This document shows positions 23,203-34,812 of a stretch of 64,000 nt of DNA, piece after piece (the first letter of the stretch is position 1; every line of letters begins with the position of its first letter). This DNA is from Saturnia japonica. Its lineage: Eukaryota > Arthropoda > Insecta > Lepidoptera > Saturniidae. The notes under the pieces are model-generated. The model worked only from the letters and a program-made list of their open reading frames with translations, made no database searches and was not told the origin of the DNA. The translations under genes and the position numbers were made by a program. Location of the stretch: NCBI GenBank assembly GCA_033032175.1, contig CM065312.1, forward strand, positions 7,254,001-7,318,000. The letters run 5' to 3'.

Positions 23203-24951
23203 TTAGTCTTCTAGCGGTAGAGGACATAACTTAACTAACGGTCGTTGAATCGTATGATTGTTTGTGGTTTTAACTAATGCAATACGAGGAATGCCATCAG
23301 TACCAGGCAGAAGATCCACAACTCTGGCAAGAGGCCATTGCAGTGGAGTGCGATTATCGTCCTTGATAATTACCATTGAACCGATTTGTAGTGGTTTAGA
23401 ATTTTTGGTCCATTTAGCGCGTTGTGTAAGAGAATTTAGATATTCGTGTTTCCATCTGGACCAGAAACTCTGATGAAAAGATTGTATCAACTGCCACCGG
23501 TGAAGTCGATTTAGTTTAACATTAGATAGATCATCATCAGGAACAATAGTTAAAGGCTCTAAAGTAAGAAAATGTCCTGGCGTTAAAACTGATAAGTCAT
23601 TTGGATCGGAGCTAATGGAACATAGAGGTCGCGAATTTAAAACAGCTTCAATTTGGACGAATAAAGTCGTAAGTTCTTCAAAAGTTAAGATTTGATCACC
23701 GACCACTCGAAGTAAATGAGATTTAGCCGCTTTAATTTGTATTTCCCATATACCACCAAAAGGAGGAGCTGACGGTGGGTTAAATTTAAATTCAATCTTT
23801 TCTGCATTGGAAGCGTGTTGCATAAGAGATGAAAGTTGATTTCTAGCTCCTACAAAGTTGGTACCGCAGTCAGCATGAATTATGTTACATTGGCCGCGAC
23901 ATGCTACAAAACGCCGAAGTGCAGTGATAAATCCGTCCGTCGAAAGAGTAGATACCACCTCGAGGTGTACTGCTTTGGTTGCAAGACAAACGAATAAACA
24001 AAGATAAGCTTTGTCGATCTTAGCACCTCGATGTGGTCCAAGTTTTATGCGAAAGGGTCCACCAAAGTCAACGCCAACGATACAGAATGGTTTTATTTGA
24101 TTTACACGGTACGATGGAAGTTCTGCCATAAAGGGCTGCAAAGGCTTTGGATTCACGCGGTAGCATTTGATACATTTAGCGAGACGATGGCGAATAGTGC
24201 GTTTTGCGGATACTATCCAGAATTGCTGTAGAAGCAAATATTGAGTAGTATTAATTCCCGGATGTAAATAACTGTGATGTATAAAATCAATTACTAGAAA
24301 TGTAAAAGGATGGTTAGGCGGTAAGAGAGCAGGGTGCTTTTGTGTATATTCTAAGCCCGAACGAGAAATTCTGCCACCCACCCTGAGTACACCTAGTTTA
24401 TCGATAAAAGGATTAAGTTTACGAAAATGTTTTGATAACGGCTTATTCAACTTTAGGTTAATGATTTCTCCTGAAAATGTAGTACCTTGTACATGTTTTA
24501 CTAATTGCATCAAAGCATTGTGTCGCTCAAGATTATTGATAAACTTGTAATTATTAAAATTTAAATGTCTACATTTGTTAATGAAACGATAGATGTAAGC
24601 TAATATCCTAACAATTTTTTGCAAAGACGAGAAGCGGTTTAAAAGATTATCAAAAATGTTAGGATCAACTTTAGCGATATTTTTTGATGTTAGAACAATT
24701 GGTTTACGAGCTTCACTCTCAACAATGGCTTTATCTTCGTGTGATAAGCTAACTGAACATACTGACCAAGATTCCGGATTTTCATGCAACCAATACGGTC
24801 CCGCCCACCATAACGTATTGTGAAGCAATTCTCTGGGGAATTGACCTCTAGAACAGATGTTAGCAGGATTCTCGCTTGAGGGAACACGGTTCCAGCATTC
24901 GATGGGTGTACTGTCTTGTATGTGGCTAACACGATTAGCGACGAATGTTGA
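23203..24951 (-). pseudogene. BEL/Pao Pol, RNase H end, integrase and C-terminal domain
   Basis: This is the last third of Pol, in the same frame as the upstream part but after an in-frame TGA at 24954-24952. No true start exists here; the first leucine often taken as a start is near 24828. It would insert the cDNA into chromosomes. In residues counted from 24828, the zinc-binding HHCC region has 'HHSYLHPG' and ends with 'CIKC' (about 219). The catalytic core shows D in 'VGVDFGGPF' (about 253), D in 'IIHADCGTNF' (about 317) and E in 'FGGIWEIQIKAAK' (about 361), a complete D-D-E triad. The C-terminal part, with 'WSRWKHEYL' and 'GSMVIIKDD', matches the DUF5641-type tail of BEL/Pao integrases from memory. 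The frame closes at 23203 with no damage after the TGA. Confidence 0.9.
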
Positions 24952-26577
24952 TCACCGTGAAGAATGAGAGCGTAACCACGAAAGAACAATTGTCGAATCT
25001 GACCAGAAGTAGACAGCGTCAATTTTAATACGAGAGAGGTAAGTATCGCGTAGGAATTTATATAAGTCTGCAAGCATTACGGCTGCACAGAGCTCGAGAC
25101 GTGGTAACGAAATACGTTTTAGAGGTGCGACACGAGCTTTGGAGCAAACCTGGAATACGTGAATTTTACCAACGGAATTAGTAACACGCATATAGAACAC
25201 TGTACCCAACGCATTTTCAGAGGTGTCACAAAAGCCGATTAGTTCACACGATTTTACATTTGGACATATGAGTTTACGAGGTATTTTTAGTTGCGACAAT
25301 AGTGGCATTTGATTTCGATATATGCTCCAAGTATTGACGATTTCATCCGGTGGAGTTTGATCCCAGCCAACACCTAGAATCCAAAGCTTTTGAATCAAAC
25401 ATTTAGCTTGAATTGTAATAGGAGATAAAAATCCTAACGGATCGAAAATTCGCGCGATTTCACTTAAGATAGAACGTTTAGTGCATACTCGATTTGAAGG
25501 TTTGATTTCAAAAAGAAATGCGTCTACGGTAGGATCCCATCTGAGTCCCAAAACCTTCAACGTTTGTGTTTCCGTATTGTCGAGCGATACAGAACCTGTT
25601 AGACAATCTTCACTGGGAAGATTGGATAAAAGCTGTGGATTATTACTAACCCACTTTCGAAGTTTGAAACCTCCGTGATCAAAAAGAGCAACGACTTGTG
25701 ATTTTGCATCTTGTGCGAGTTCAAGAGAAGAAAAACCGGTAATGACGTCATCGATATAAACATCCGATAGTATGATTTCTTTTGCGAGTCGGTAATTATC
25801 TCCTTCGTCTTCAGCAAGTTGTCTTAGAGTACGACAAGCTAGATATGGAGACGAAGACAATCCGTAAGTCACTGTGTTAAGACGATATTCACGAAGGATT
25901 TCACTAGATGAGCTCCTCCAGAATATACGCTGATAATCACGATGATCGGGTGCAATTAAGATTTGGCGATACATCTGACGTGCGTCTGCCATAAACACGA
26001 CGTTATGTTCTCGAAAGCGCAGAAGAATACTCAATATATTAGGTTGCAATTTGGGACCGATAAATTGTGTATCGTTAAGTGATCTAGAATTAAGATCTTT
26101 CGCTGAACCATCGAATACGACGCGCAATCGTGTTGTCTTAGATTCAGGGCGTAGAACACAATGATGTGGTATATAATATTTTCCCCTGCCCATTTCGTTT
26201 ACTGGGACTAACGACATATGACCGCTCTCTATGTAATCAGACATAAAATCTGCGTATTGTGAATGTAGATCCGGATTTCGTGATAGTCTTCGTTCGATAG
26301 CATGGAATCTTCGCAATGCAACATCCCGAGAACCATCGAAGGTTGGTTCTGATCCAGTTTTAAAAGGAATACGTACCATATATCGGCCAGATTCATCGCG
26401 AGTATGATCAGACTTAAACTTTTGCTCGCATAGTAATTCATCTGGAGTCAATATTGATGAACTTGGTACGGAATCAAGTTCCCAAAATCGTTGTACTAAA
26501 GCATTTAACTCGTTATCGATATCTGGTAATGTATGTAACAAAGTACTAGACGATATGCATGTCTTGCCTAAAAGAAG
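24952..26577 (-). pseudogene. BEL/Pao Pol, reverse transcriptase and RNase H
   Basis: This part copies element RNA into DNA and removes the RNA strand. It lies in the same frame as Gag-protease, separated by the TGA at 26580-26578, and ends at a second TGA at 24954-24952. Counting from 26541, 'VVFMADARQMYRQI' (about 184) carries the first polymerase aspartate. 'VYIDDVITG' (about 263) is the active-site box, YIDD here rather than the YVDD I would expect. RNase H motifs are 'IGFCDTSENALG' (about 437) and 'FWSDSTIVLSWL' (about 515). The sequence between is continuous. The second stop falls just inside the RNase H/integrase connection, where family members usually have tryptophan, and a TGG-to-TGA change would explain it. 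A non-retroelement origin is very unlikely. Confidence 0.9.
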
Positions 26578-28410
26578 TCAACCAAAGATTGAATTAAACG
26601 CGGTAGGTTGGTTGGAACCGCCTTTAATATGTTGGTTAAGAATAGATTCTGCGAATACGTCCGCAGCGAATAGTAAATCGATAGGTCCTGGAATATCAAA
26701 ACCAGGATCTGCCAAGGATAACGATTTAATATGTGACCATCCCGATGTGTTCAACTGCGCGATTGGTTGATCGCCACATATTTTAGAAATAACGTGCATA
26801 TTTAATTTGTACAACACTCGACCGTCAGTTCCGACAGAACACACGACGTCACCGATGATCGGTGCTGTCGCATCTCCCAGCCCACTAACGTTCGCGATAG
26901 TCTTAACAGATTTTAAGTTTAATTTTTGTATCGCCGATTCAGTAATAAAACTACTTTGACTGCCGGTGTCAAATAAAGCACGGAAAGATTGCATGTTGCC
27001 TGAAGCATCCAGAATTTGAACGATAGCTGTTGCTAACAGCACGGTAATGTTTGGTTGAGATCTTGACACCAAAGTTGACCCGATATGCTTTGGCTCGTTA
27101 TTAGAATTGTCACGATGGAGCAAAGTATGATGTTTATGTTTGCATTTGCGACACGAGAAAATCGAATGGCAATTCTTCAGTTGATGTGAAGATTTCAAGC
27201 AGTTAAAACACCAGTTCTTTTGTTTAGCTATAAGCTGGCGATCGTCAAGCGATTTGTTTAAAAATTCTTGACATGATGTAATTGCATGTGCCTGATTGCA
27301 ATAAGGACACTTACCCGAAAATGAGTCAATTTTATTATCAACCACACTCTTTTTATCATATTTTTCAGATGCAACAACAAGCGCTTGTGAAGTAGCAACA
27401 TGCTTGTATTGATTTGACACATGCCTATGCTTAGGTGGATATTTTATGACTTCATTCGATTCGGAAAAATGTGTGTCACGCAACATAGCTTCGCATTTAG
27501 ATCGAAGAAAACTCTTAAGTTGATCATAAGACGGTAATTCGATATCTGAATATTTTTCCTCAAAATTACGGCGGATATCTTTGTCAAGTTTCGATAAAAT
27601 GTGATAAACTAAAACAAAATCCCAATTCGCAACCGGTAAGTTGATCGTTTTTAGAATACTCAAATTCTCTTCGAAAAGATCAAGCGACTTCTGGAACTCG
27701 CGCGCGTTGATGTATTTAAAGTCATTATTTAAAATATCTCTCCAACAGCTAAACGCTAAGGTACGTTTACACTTGTAGCGAGCAACAAGTGAATTATACG
27801 CATCATGATAATGTTCGTGAGTCATAGGGTACGCTTTTACTACTAACAACGCATCGCCGCTAAGAGAAGATATCAAATAATGATACTTTTCCGTATCTGT
27901 AATTGAAGTAGAATTATGAATTAAAGCGTTAAAAGTATCAAAATATCCGGGCCATTGTTTGATGTTCCCGCCGAAATTAGGCAGAACGAATTTCGGCAAA
28001 CGAATATTTTGTGATGAAGTCCTATGCGATTGAGTAGATTCACTTTTAGTTAATTTCCGGTGAATCGATAATATTCGATAATACATATCATCAAAATGTT
28101 CTTGGATTTCATTTTCGTTGTCATCCGAGTTATCTATTAGGTCTAAAATAGTAACATGCGTTTTCTCGAAACTCGACGTAATTTCTTTAACATCCTGATG
28201 ATATGACAAAAATAAGTCGCTGTGTGAAGGGTCCTCTATAGCTAAAGTACCGATTTCCAAAGCCTTTGCTAACCGTTTAATAGCAATTGTACGTTTTCTG
28301 CGTAAAGATGCTAAGTCTTGAATTGTATGAGATTGCTCAAAAGAGGTCGATTTAGCCTTTGTTAAACTTGGCATTTTACGCGTAGTATGTTTTCTAAGGA
28401 TCGGCATCAT
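26578..28410 (-). CDS. gag-pro: BEL/Pao Gag-protease polyprotein part
   Basis: 610 residues from ATG at 28410-28408 to TGA at 26580-26578. Gag would assemble the particle and bind element RNA; the aspartic protease would process the polyprotein. Residues about 137-310 ('LPKFVLPNFGG', 'WPGYFDTF', '...KCEAML') form the DUF1759-type Gag core typical of BEL/Pao. Cysteine/histidine knuckles follow at about 367-430 ('CPYCNQAHAITSC', 'CFNCLKSSHQLKNC', 'CRKCKHKHHTLLH'). The protease motif 'ALFDTGSQSSFI' is at about 476-487. The stop comes at a conserved 'FG-tryptophan' place, so the normal product was probably one Gag-Pol chain. The TGA is followed by C, a context known to be leaky in insects, so read-through is conceivable but unproven. 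The start ATG is 470 bases inside the 5' LTR boundary, with a leader of ordinary length. Confidence 0.9.
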   Translation of the reverse strand: MMPILRKHTTRKMPSLTKAKSTSFEQSHTIQDLASLRRKRTIAIKRLAKALEIGTLAIEDPSHSDLFLSYHQDVKEITSSFEKTHVTILDLIDNSDDNENEIQEHFDDMYYRILSIHRKLTKSESTQSHRTSSQNIRLPKFVLPNFGGNIKQWPGYFDTFNALIHNSTSITDTEKYHYLISSLSGDALLVVKAYPMTHEHYHDAYNSLVARYKCKRTLAFSCWRDILNNDFKYINAREFQKSLDLFEENLSILKTINLPVANWDFVLVYHILSKLDKDIRRNFEEKYSDIELPSYDQLKSFLRSKCEAMLRDTHFSESNEVIKYPPKHRHVSNQYKHVATSQALVVASEKYDKKSVVDNKIDSFSGKCPYCNQAHAITSCQEFLNKSLDDRQLIAKQKNWCFNCLKSSHQLKNCHSIFSCRKCKHKHHTLLHRDNSNNEPKHIGSTLVSRSQPNITVLLATAIVQILDASGNMQSFRALFDTGSQSSFITESAIQKLNLKSVKTIANVSGLGDATAPIIGDVVCSVGTDGRVLYKLNMHVISKICGDQPIAQLNTSGWSHIKSLSLADPGFDIPGPIDLLFAADVFAESILNQHIKGGSNQPTAFNSIFG

Positions 28411-28855
28411 GAACTATTTTAGGTTCGATAATTAAAAAAAAGAAATTCAAATTAATTTGACACGTGAAGAAAAAAGAATTCAATTTTAAAAACGTAAACA
28501 AATGAATTTTCGAATTTATATTTCGATTTGCAACAAATGACAAAAATATGTAAGAAAATTTGAAAGGTCACAATATATGATAAAGTATATGTATTTATAT
28601 ATATAATACTATTTAGTCGATGAAATTATTATAAGCCGATGAAATATAGTGATTACTTAATTAGATCTTACAATAATTTCCGATGACACACAAATGATAT
28701 ATATGTGAAATATCTGTTCGATGGTAACTATTGTACGATTTAGATATATATGAATAGGTATTTAGGTATGATTACTCGCAATATTAAGTAAGAACTACGA
28801 CGATGACCAGAAATACCACAAACATGTACCACGATTGAGAATAATATCGGTGGAA
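28411..28855 (-). other. BEL/Pao untranslated leader
   Basis: AT-rich sequence between the primer-binding site and the Gag ATG. No upstream frame of note is present. It would contain the packaging signal, but no motif can be named. Confidence 0.6.
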
Positions 28856-28873
28856 ATCCCGGGTTCGGCACCA
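28856..28873 (-). other. Primer-binding site
   Basis: The plus strand reads 'atcccgggttcggcacca', a tRNA 3' end including CCA, so the element strand would pair with it. It sits six bases inside the 5' LTR. The best tRNA I recall is insect tRNA-Phe, whose acceptor end would have one more T ('gggtttcggcacca'). The specific tRNA is therefore uncertain. Confidence 0.75.
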
Positions 28874-28879
28874 AAAAGG

Positions 28880-29208
28880 TGTAGCATCCGCACCGAACCG
28901 AAATAGCGGTGGCTTAGCTACACTGGGTAATTTCGATACGGTAAAAAACGATGTTCAAAAACTAGATAGCACTGGAACAAATACAATGCTCTCACGTACC
29001 TTGGACTGCTCCAACACTTACGATGATATCCACCGACACGATTCAGGTCACCATACGAATTCAGATTCGGTTTTGCACAGCGATTCTTGTTGCGTGCCTC
29101 GCGATAAGAGCTACAATATTCGACGAGTACATAAAGCATGACAGCTGTCAGCTGCGTTTGCCAGTCCCATCGAGTATTGATAATAAGGTTTCATATGAGT
29201 ACGAAACA
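28880..29208 (-). repeat. BEL/Pao 5' LTR
   Basis: 329 bp, the partner of 22692-23020, with TG...CA ends. It would carry the promoter for the element, but I could not assign a TATA box with confidence. It is followed by TTGTG at 29209-29213. Confidence 0.95.
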
Positions 29209-29213
29209 TTGTG

Positions 29214-29480
29214 CATAAACCGGTGTAAATCCAGTAATCAAGCGGGGTAGAAGGTAGTTGTACTCGACCGGTGAACCATGTTCGCGGTGATGAACTGACT
29301 TTCTTTTGGTTTGTCACGTTTCGGGATCAGTCAATGTATATCCAGCTGCCGAAAGGCTTGCAGGCTGGCATGACAGCGACGACTGTTGGTAAATTACCGA
29401 AATCTCAGTGGTCACCTTTGTTATCGGATTGTATTGTCCTTACTATCAGGCAGTGCTATCATTATGCTATATTACAATAA
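29214..29480 (+). repeat. Family A repeat, copy abutting the BEL element
   Basis: It starts at the BEL target site with 'ccggtgtaaatccagtaatc' and continues with 'tttgtcacgtttcgggatca' and 'tatatccagctgccga', ending near 'ccttactatcagg'. The same order occurs at 43050-43320 and 46650-46880. It is non-coding. Confidence 0.65.
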
Positions 29481-30560
29481 AACAAAAACTAGTAATTTTT
29501 TTTGTATATTAACCTATACTGACTTTGAGATTTATGAATGAGGAAATAGGAAATGCTTTGATATAGCTGTAATCTTTCATTTTAGAGATATGGCTGTGAA
29601 TGTACAGCATTAGAAATAATAATAAAAATCATACTACAATGTGTTTGTATGATTTTTATTAATATGAGTTTTATATACCCGTACATTGAAACGATCAAAA
29701 ACTAATCTTACTAAGAGGAAGCAATGTTCAAATTCAAATATGTGGCATTTTTACAAATCACCATATTGAATTTTCTAATAAAGGAGTCAAGAAACAAGTA
29801 GCGATGTCAAAAAGGGACACGTTTGTCGTAAACCGAGTGAAAAACGAGTGGTCGAAACAAATCGGACAAGTCATCAATTGCAGTACGTTATTGATATTGG
29901 CGGACGGTTATATACGGGTACGGTCACTCTTTGCGTGTTTGTTTTTGGATTATTGGACGAAAACAAATATTAAATCATGTATTTTGTAACATAATTATAC
30001 ACAGCATTAATTTTCAAATAATATTTTTAAAAGAAAGTGCTTAGAGGAAAAAAGTAACAAGTATTTCAACATTTTATCTTTTTCAATATTTTTTTGTAAT
30101 AATAGTTTTGCAATTATTTAACTTACTGCTAAGGGTTCTTTATTAAGTATGCAAACCTTTGTGCATATCTCAGCCAATCTGCAAATTAACACATTCCTCA
30201 ACAAAACGGACAAACTGCAAATTTGGTTGTATTATTTTATATGTACTTGTATACGTACCTCAATCTCTACTTTAACTTCGGAATATTTTTTCTCTCTTTA
30301 TTTTAAGGTTTTTTTTTTTATAACTGGTATGCGCCAGTCCCATCAGAGCATAACCTCTGAAATACTAACAACATTAAATTATAACTTTATATTTTGTTAA
30401 ACAGGAGACTACAACTTTTCAAATCAAAAACAAACAGGAATCCGCCGCAGGCAAAACAACACCTGCATTACCATAACAAGACGTAAAATTTGAATGCCCA
30501 CAAATCGAATAATCCAACCGCATTCCTGAATTAAGTTATCCACTTTTTGCAAGAAAAGAC
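29481..30560. other. Unassigned AT-rich DNA with a small hairpin
   Basis: No gene is seen. At 29626-29660 'aaaaatcatac' and its complement 'gtatgattttt' flank a 12-base loop. Other frames (29804-29989, 30149-30400) are low-complexity. Confidence 0.45.
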
Positions 30561-30850
30561 GGACACGTTAACATATGAATATGACAAATTGTCCGGCGGC
30601 GGTCAGGTTGCCGACTATCCAGCGACCGACGGAATTTTACGGCACCCGAGGGACCAGTGGGGGACCAACTTGAAAATTTTTCATTCCGGTCGACCAGCAA
30701 GAAAAACGGCCAGGTCACTCGTCAAAACTGTAACAATTTCTCAGAAACAATAATGGGATAAAAAACGTGCCCCCATACGTTTGACCGGTGGAAAAGCTAT
30801 TATGGGTACTGTCAATGTTATTTATTCGGGAGCGGCATGTTGCGAATTTT
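30561..30850. other. GC-richer unique block
   Basis: About 290 bases stand out from the AT-rich flanks, with 'ttgtccggcggcggtcaggt' and 'gggaccagtgggggacca'. Overlapping 60-68 codon frames on both strands reflect composition and match nothing I recognise. It is not shared with other parts of the window. It could be a regulatory element or an unrecognised exon. Confidence 0.3.
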
Positions 30851-33800
30851 TATTTTATCATGGGATTTCAACTTTTATTGGACATTGTAGTTTGAAGTTT
30901 GAGGACATCTGAGTTCTATTCGTTTTTGTTAAAAAATTTATAAAAGGTCGTTTGCATTGTTTCTTGTTATGGATCGTAGAAAATCCATCGTAAAATCGTA
31001 TTATTTAGATTACATGTTTTCCAGAGTACCTACTTCTTTATCGATTTCAATTTTTTTTTCTATAGGTTAAAATATTATTTACCTATATAATATATGAAAT
31101 GATGTGGTCTCGTGCCTATCAATATTAAGTAATAAATTCCTATACAAAAATATACGACAATATATTATTATAAAAGCATTATATATTTTAATAATTACAA
31201 AATCACATTAAAAAAATTGTGTGTAACTTATGTACTTACGTAAGAAGTTATAGATACGTCTTTAGAGTAGCAATACAAAATTAACTTCAAACTATCTTGC
31301 GTGCGCAACTTCATGCGTTACAACAACATGGTGAAGTTAGACTTCAATAATATAATGACACATTAGTGAATTGTGTAAAAATAATTTAAATTTCGTTGTA
31401 ACAAAGTTAAATTATATTTACACAGCAAAAAAAAATCAAAGTCTGAATAATAAATTCACATTTATATTATCATTGATGGCTAACTAATCATGTCGCCCTT
31501 CCGTCACATGTTGCGAGCGCAGCTTTCAATCGTGTCCTCTACTAAACGTGCTAAACGAAATATATCTTCAAAGATCTTTCAGTTAATCATCCTAGTTTTT
31601 ATAAATAGATCAGTAATTTAGTAGGCATTATACACTACCGCAGAAGTGTTGAGGTATTTCGAAATTAAAGTCAGTTTTATTCATCATTCATAGTAAGTTC
31701 GCATAGTATAGTGCTAGAAACAGATGTGTAAACCTGTGAGTGAGTTCTAATGAAAGTCTGATTTGTGAGTTTGTGGCGACGAAGTAATTCCCAAATGGAA
31801 TCAGGAAGAGTGCAGCCTCGACCGTGGACCGAATTGCAAATACGCGTTTGTCGCCAACTTTATTTTATCCTATCTTGTAAAAAGTTATATGATAAACGTA
31901 TATATCAATGATTTTGTGTCATTTTAGTAATAGTTTATAAAAAAGAAAAGAAAAGAAAATTGCATAGCGTAGTGTAGCTGAATTATGCTTAACTATTTTA
32001 TGACAATTATTACATTTATGAACTTAAATTAGCTCAACTGAAAAAATAGTATAGCTCAATCTTAATATCTAGGCGATTGAGCTACGCTCGGTGCAATGCA
32101 AAACAGTTTCCTTTTAAGGTAGATTTGGATAGTAAAACAAACTTTTATATAAATCGTTACAGCCGTTTTCGCAAAACTAATTACATAAACAGAGATAAAG
32201 AATAGTTTACTAATTATACTAAATTAGATAAAATCTGTTCTAAGGCGAATATATCAAAAATATGGTAGTAGTGTGTAGGTGATATAACTTTTCTTACTAG
32301 TCTATATCTCAACGATATAGATCTCTGCAGACTAACAAGTTATTGGTAAGAAATATCTAATTATCGATGAGTATACAAAGTAAAAATTAGTATACAATTT
32401 TTGTAAAAAAATCACTATTTCATTCATATTTGATTTCGTAAGTAATTATGTACTTAATAATAAAAATTATTGTTAGGTAATGTAATACAAAAAGTAAATA
32501 AAGTTTAAGTAAATACGGAAAATATCAACATTGCGTAGTACTTATTTGGGCATAATTATAAACACAATGGAAGTTGTTATGGAACAGATACAGCATGGTC
32601 TTCCAATATAAATGTAAATGCAGCAGGCACTGAAATATGACTGTTGTAATTGCTTTATTGTACTTGAAATTCGGTGTGATTCGGTGTAACCAGTGTTTTG
32701 TCAGTAACGCAGGGAACTCATGGAATTGACATGACAAAATGGTCTTGAGTTTTTATAAACTAGTTGTGATACTGAAGCACGCTTATGGTACTTTTTATCT
32801 TTTAATTGTTCGTTATTATTTAAAAACGGATATAAAATTAAAATTTGTTTTATAACACATGAATATTTCTAATGTAAGTATTTATTATAAATTTTTTTTT
32901 TCATTTCATTACAGTTACAAAATACTACCAGAATGATTTATGATGATTATAAATATTTTAGTTTTAATTTATTTGATTTTGGAATTGTAGATTGAGGCTA
33001 ATAACAGAATTTCGCTAGTTTTTTAGCTTTACATTAAATTAAATTAAAAATACTGCCATCTTTTATCAGATAACCCCTCATAAATATTCACAAGTAACAA
33101 GAGACGCCTCATTTAGGACTCTCTGCCCCTCTTTTTTACTTTATTGGCTTAATACACGAGAGAGTTGTTTGGATCAACTTGTTAGAGCAAGAAGTAGATC
33201 AATACCGACGTTAATGGACCGGTATCTTTATTAATTACTTGAAAATTCTCAGTTAAAAGCTTACATTTTTATAGATCATGCGAAACGCTAAAATTCATCC
33301 ATTATAAGCTTCTCTGAAATGACTGTATCATTAAAAAGGAGTTAAAGGTGAATCCGACGTAAAAAGTAAAAAACGTTCCATTAATTAAGTTTATGATGCA
33401 AAAACGTCAATCGTGATGGCATCAAAGGAAGAAGATAATAAGATATGAACTGATGCGAAACAATTTTATGCTTTTAATATTTGAAGAATCATATCATCGG
33501 GCTAATTAAAAAAACATCAGGTAACTACAGTGGTTACAGAGATCACATATTTTAACACCGTTCAAACTCTTTATTCAATCTAATATTTGTTGTCCTCTTT
33601 TGCTCTTTGGGTGAACGGTATCTCTAAAATCAAAGGTACGATATATACGAATTACCAAATGAAATATCTTTCAGTTAGTTACTGCAATATCAGAGAACTC
33701 ATAAAACGTTTATCTTATACTTTTGAAAAATTTAGTGCAGTTTATCTGATGGTATATAAGCACATTACAATGAATAAAGGTGACAGCCAATAAAGGATTA

Positions 33801-34727
33801 ATGACAATCATTGTAGTGATCAACTAATTTACAAATAAACTGTAAAGACCTTTTAATAATTGGATATAATATCCCTTACCTGGCGAGAATTTTTTTATCG
33901 ACATATCAATAATTTTACACCAGGTGATGTATGTCGGAACACAACAAGATGAACAGAGATATTAAGATGATTTTCTCGCAGATAGCATTAAATTCACGAT
34001 TGCCTATTTATTCTTATGTACTAATGTCCTGCCACCCCGTTGTAGAATTTTTACGTTTGTTGGTCAGGAAAGTATACCTACCATGTGCAAGTAAAATTCT
34101 ATGTCACTAGAAGGACACAAATAAGAGGTATACGAGAAAGCGGTTGATGCCAATAGGTGGATTGTAAAAAGTTTGGAGAATGAAAATTCCTGCGTGTAGC
34201 ATTTTGTACAGAATGTTTCACAATCCTTTTCACGCCAAATTACATATCCTTACAACGTCTACGGGCAATGCGATAAATCACCCGGTACAGTTCGGCCAAC
34301 GCGGAACGTATTGGGAATTGATCAAGAGTTAAGTCACGATTGTTGCAACGTCCGGCAACAATCCTCCGGGATTCATTATCCCGGTACGGTAGGACTGATT
34401 GCCGCCACTGTTGCGGTATGGACCATGGCCATGTTGTTTGTTATACCTCTAGTTTTCACAGTTATTTATAATTTTAAAATTTATTCGAAACCAAAAATTG
34501 GTACTTACTACTAATTGGTAAAAACAAAAAAGTTTTGGTACTTGTAACCAAGATTAATTTGTGGAGTGAAATTGGAGCAAGTAACAGAAATCTTATTGTC
34601 AGATATACTTTAAACAAGAGACAGAGTGATCAAAATTTTTCTTTTAGTTTCATATTTTTGTGTTTGCACATGTTATTTTTATTTTAAATTAAGTTTCCTA
34701 TTGCACTACCGACAACAATAATTGTTG
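30851..34727. other. Long unassigned AT-rich stretch
   Basis: No gene, RNA or clear repeat copy is recognised. Slightly GC-richer patches at 31480-31560, 31770-31850 and 34270-34430 show no family resemblance. The 34311-34514 frame ends in a hydrophobic run but has no supporting feature. Confidence 0.5.
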
Positions 34728-34812
34728 ACACATTACCACTGGTTGGATGGAAGAAAATGCTATATAGCATTAAGCTCGCCAGTGTATTAAACTAAAAGTA
34801 CAATAAACTATT
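34728..34812 (+). repeat. 3' tail of the second LINE family
   Basis: 'ggttggatggaagaaaatgc', followed by 'agcattaagctcgcca', parallels the tail at 54655-54710 ('ggttgactggcagagaatgc', 'ggcattaagtccgcca'). Only the 3' UTR is kept. Confidence 0.55.

Larger units (their letters stand above)
22692..29208 (-). mobile_element. BEL/Pao LTR retrotransposon, nearly intact
   Basis: The 6517 bp element lies on the minus strand. The two 329 bp LTRs differ at only three positions. The 5 bp target duplication TTGTG sits at 22687-22691 and 29209-29213. In element order it has a 5' LTR (29208-28880), a primer-binding site (28873-28856), Gag-protease, reverse transcriptase and RNase H, integrase, a polypurine tract (23031-23021) and a 3' LTR (23020-22692). 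No envelope-like frame is present. Two in-frame TGA codons (26580-26578 and 24954-24952) divide what would otherwise be one Gag-Pol frame. The 5 bp duplication, low LTR divergence and gene order all fit BEL/Pao. It is a recent insertion, but this copy is unlikely to be self-sufficient unless the stops are read through. Confidence 0.95.

Noticed and set aside
24690..25073. 127-codon minus-strand frame overlapping Pol
   Set aside because: It is a shadow in another frame across the TGA. The real Pol frame is continuous apart from that stop and carries the RNase H and integrase motifs.
34311..34514. Frame with a hydrophobic segment resembling a membrane span
   Set aside because: Too short, no start context or family resemblance. 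AT-rich DNA commonly encodes hydrophobic runs.
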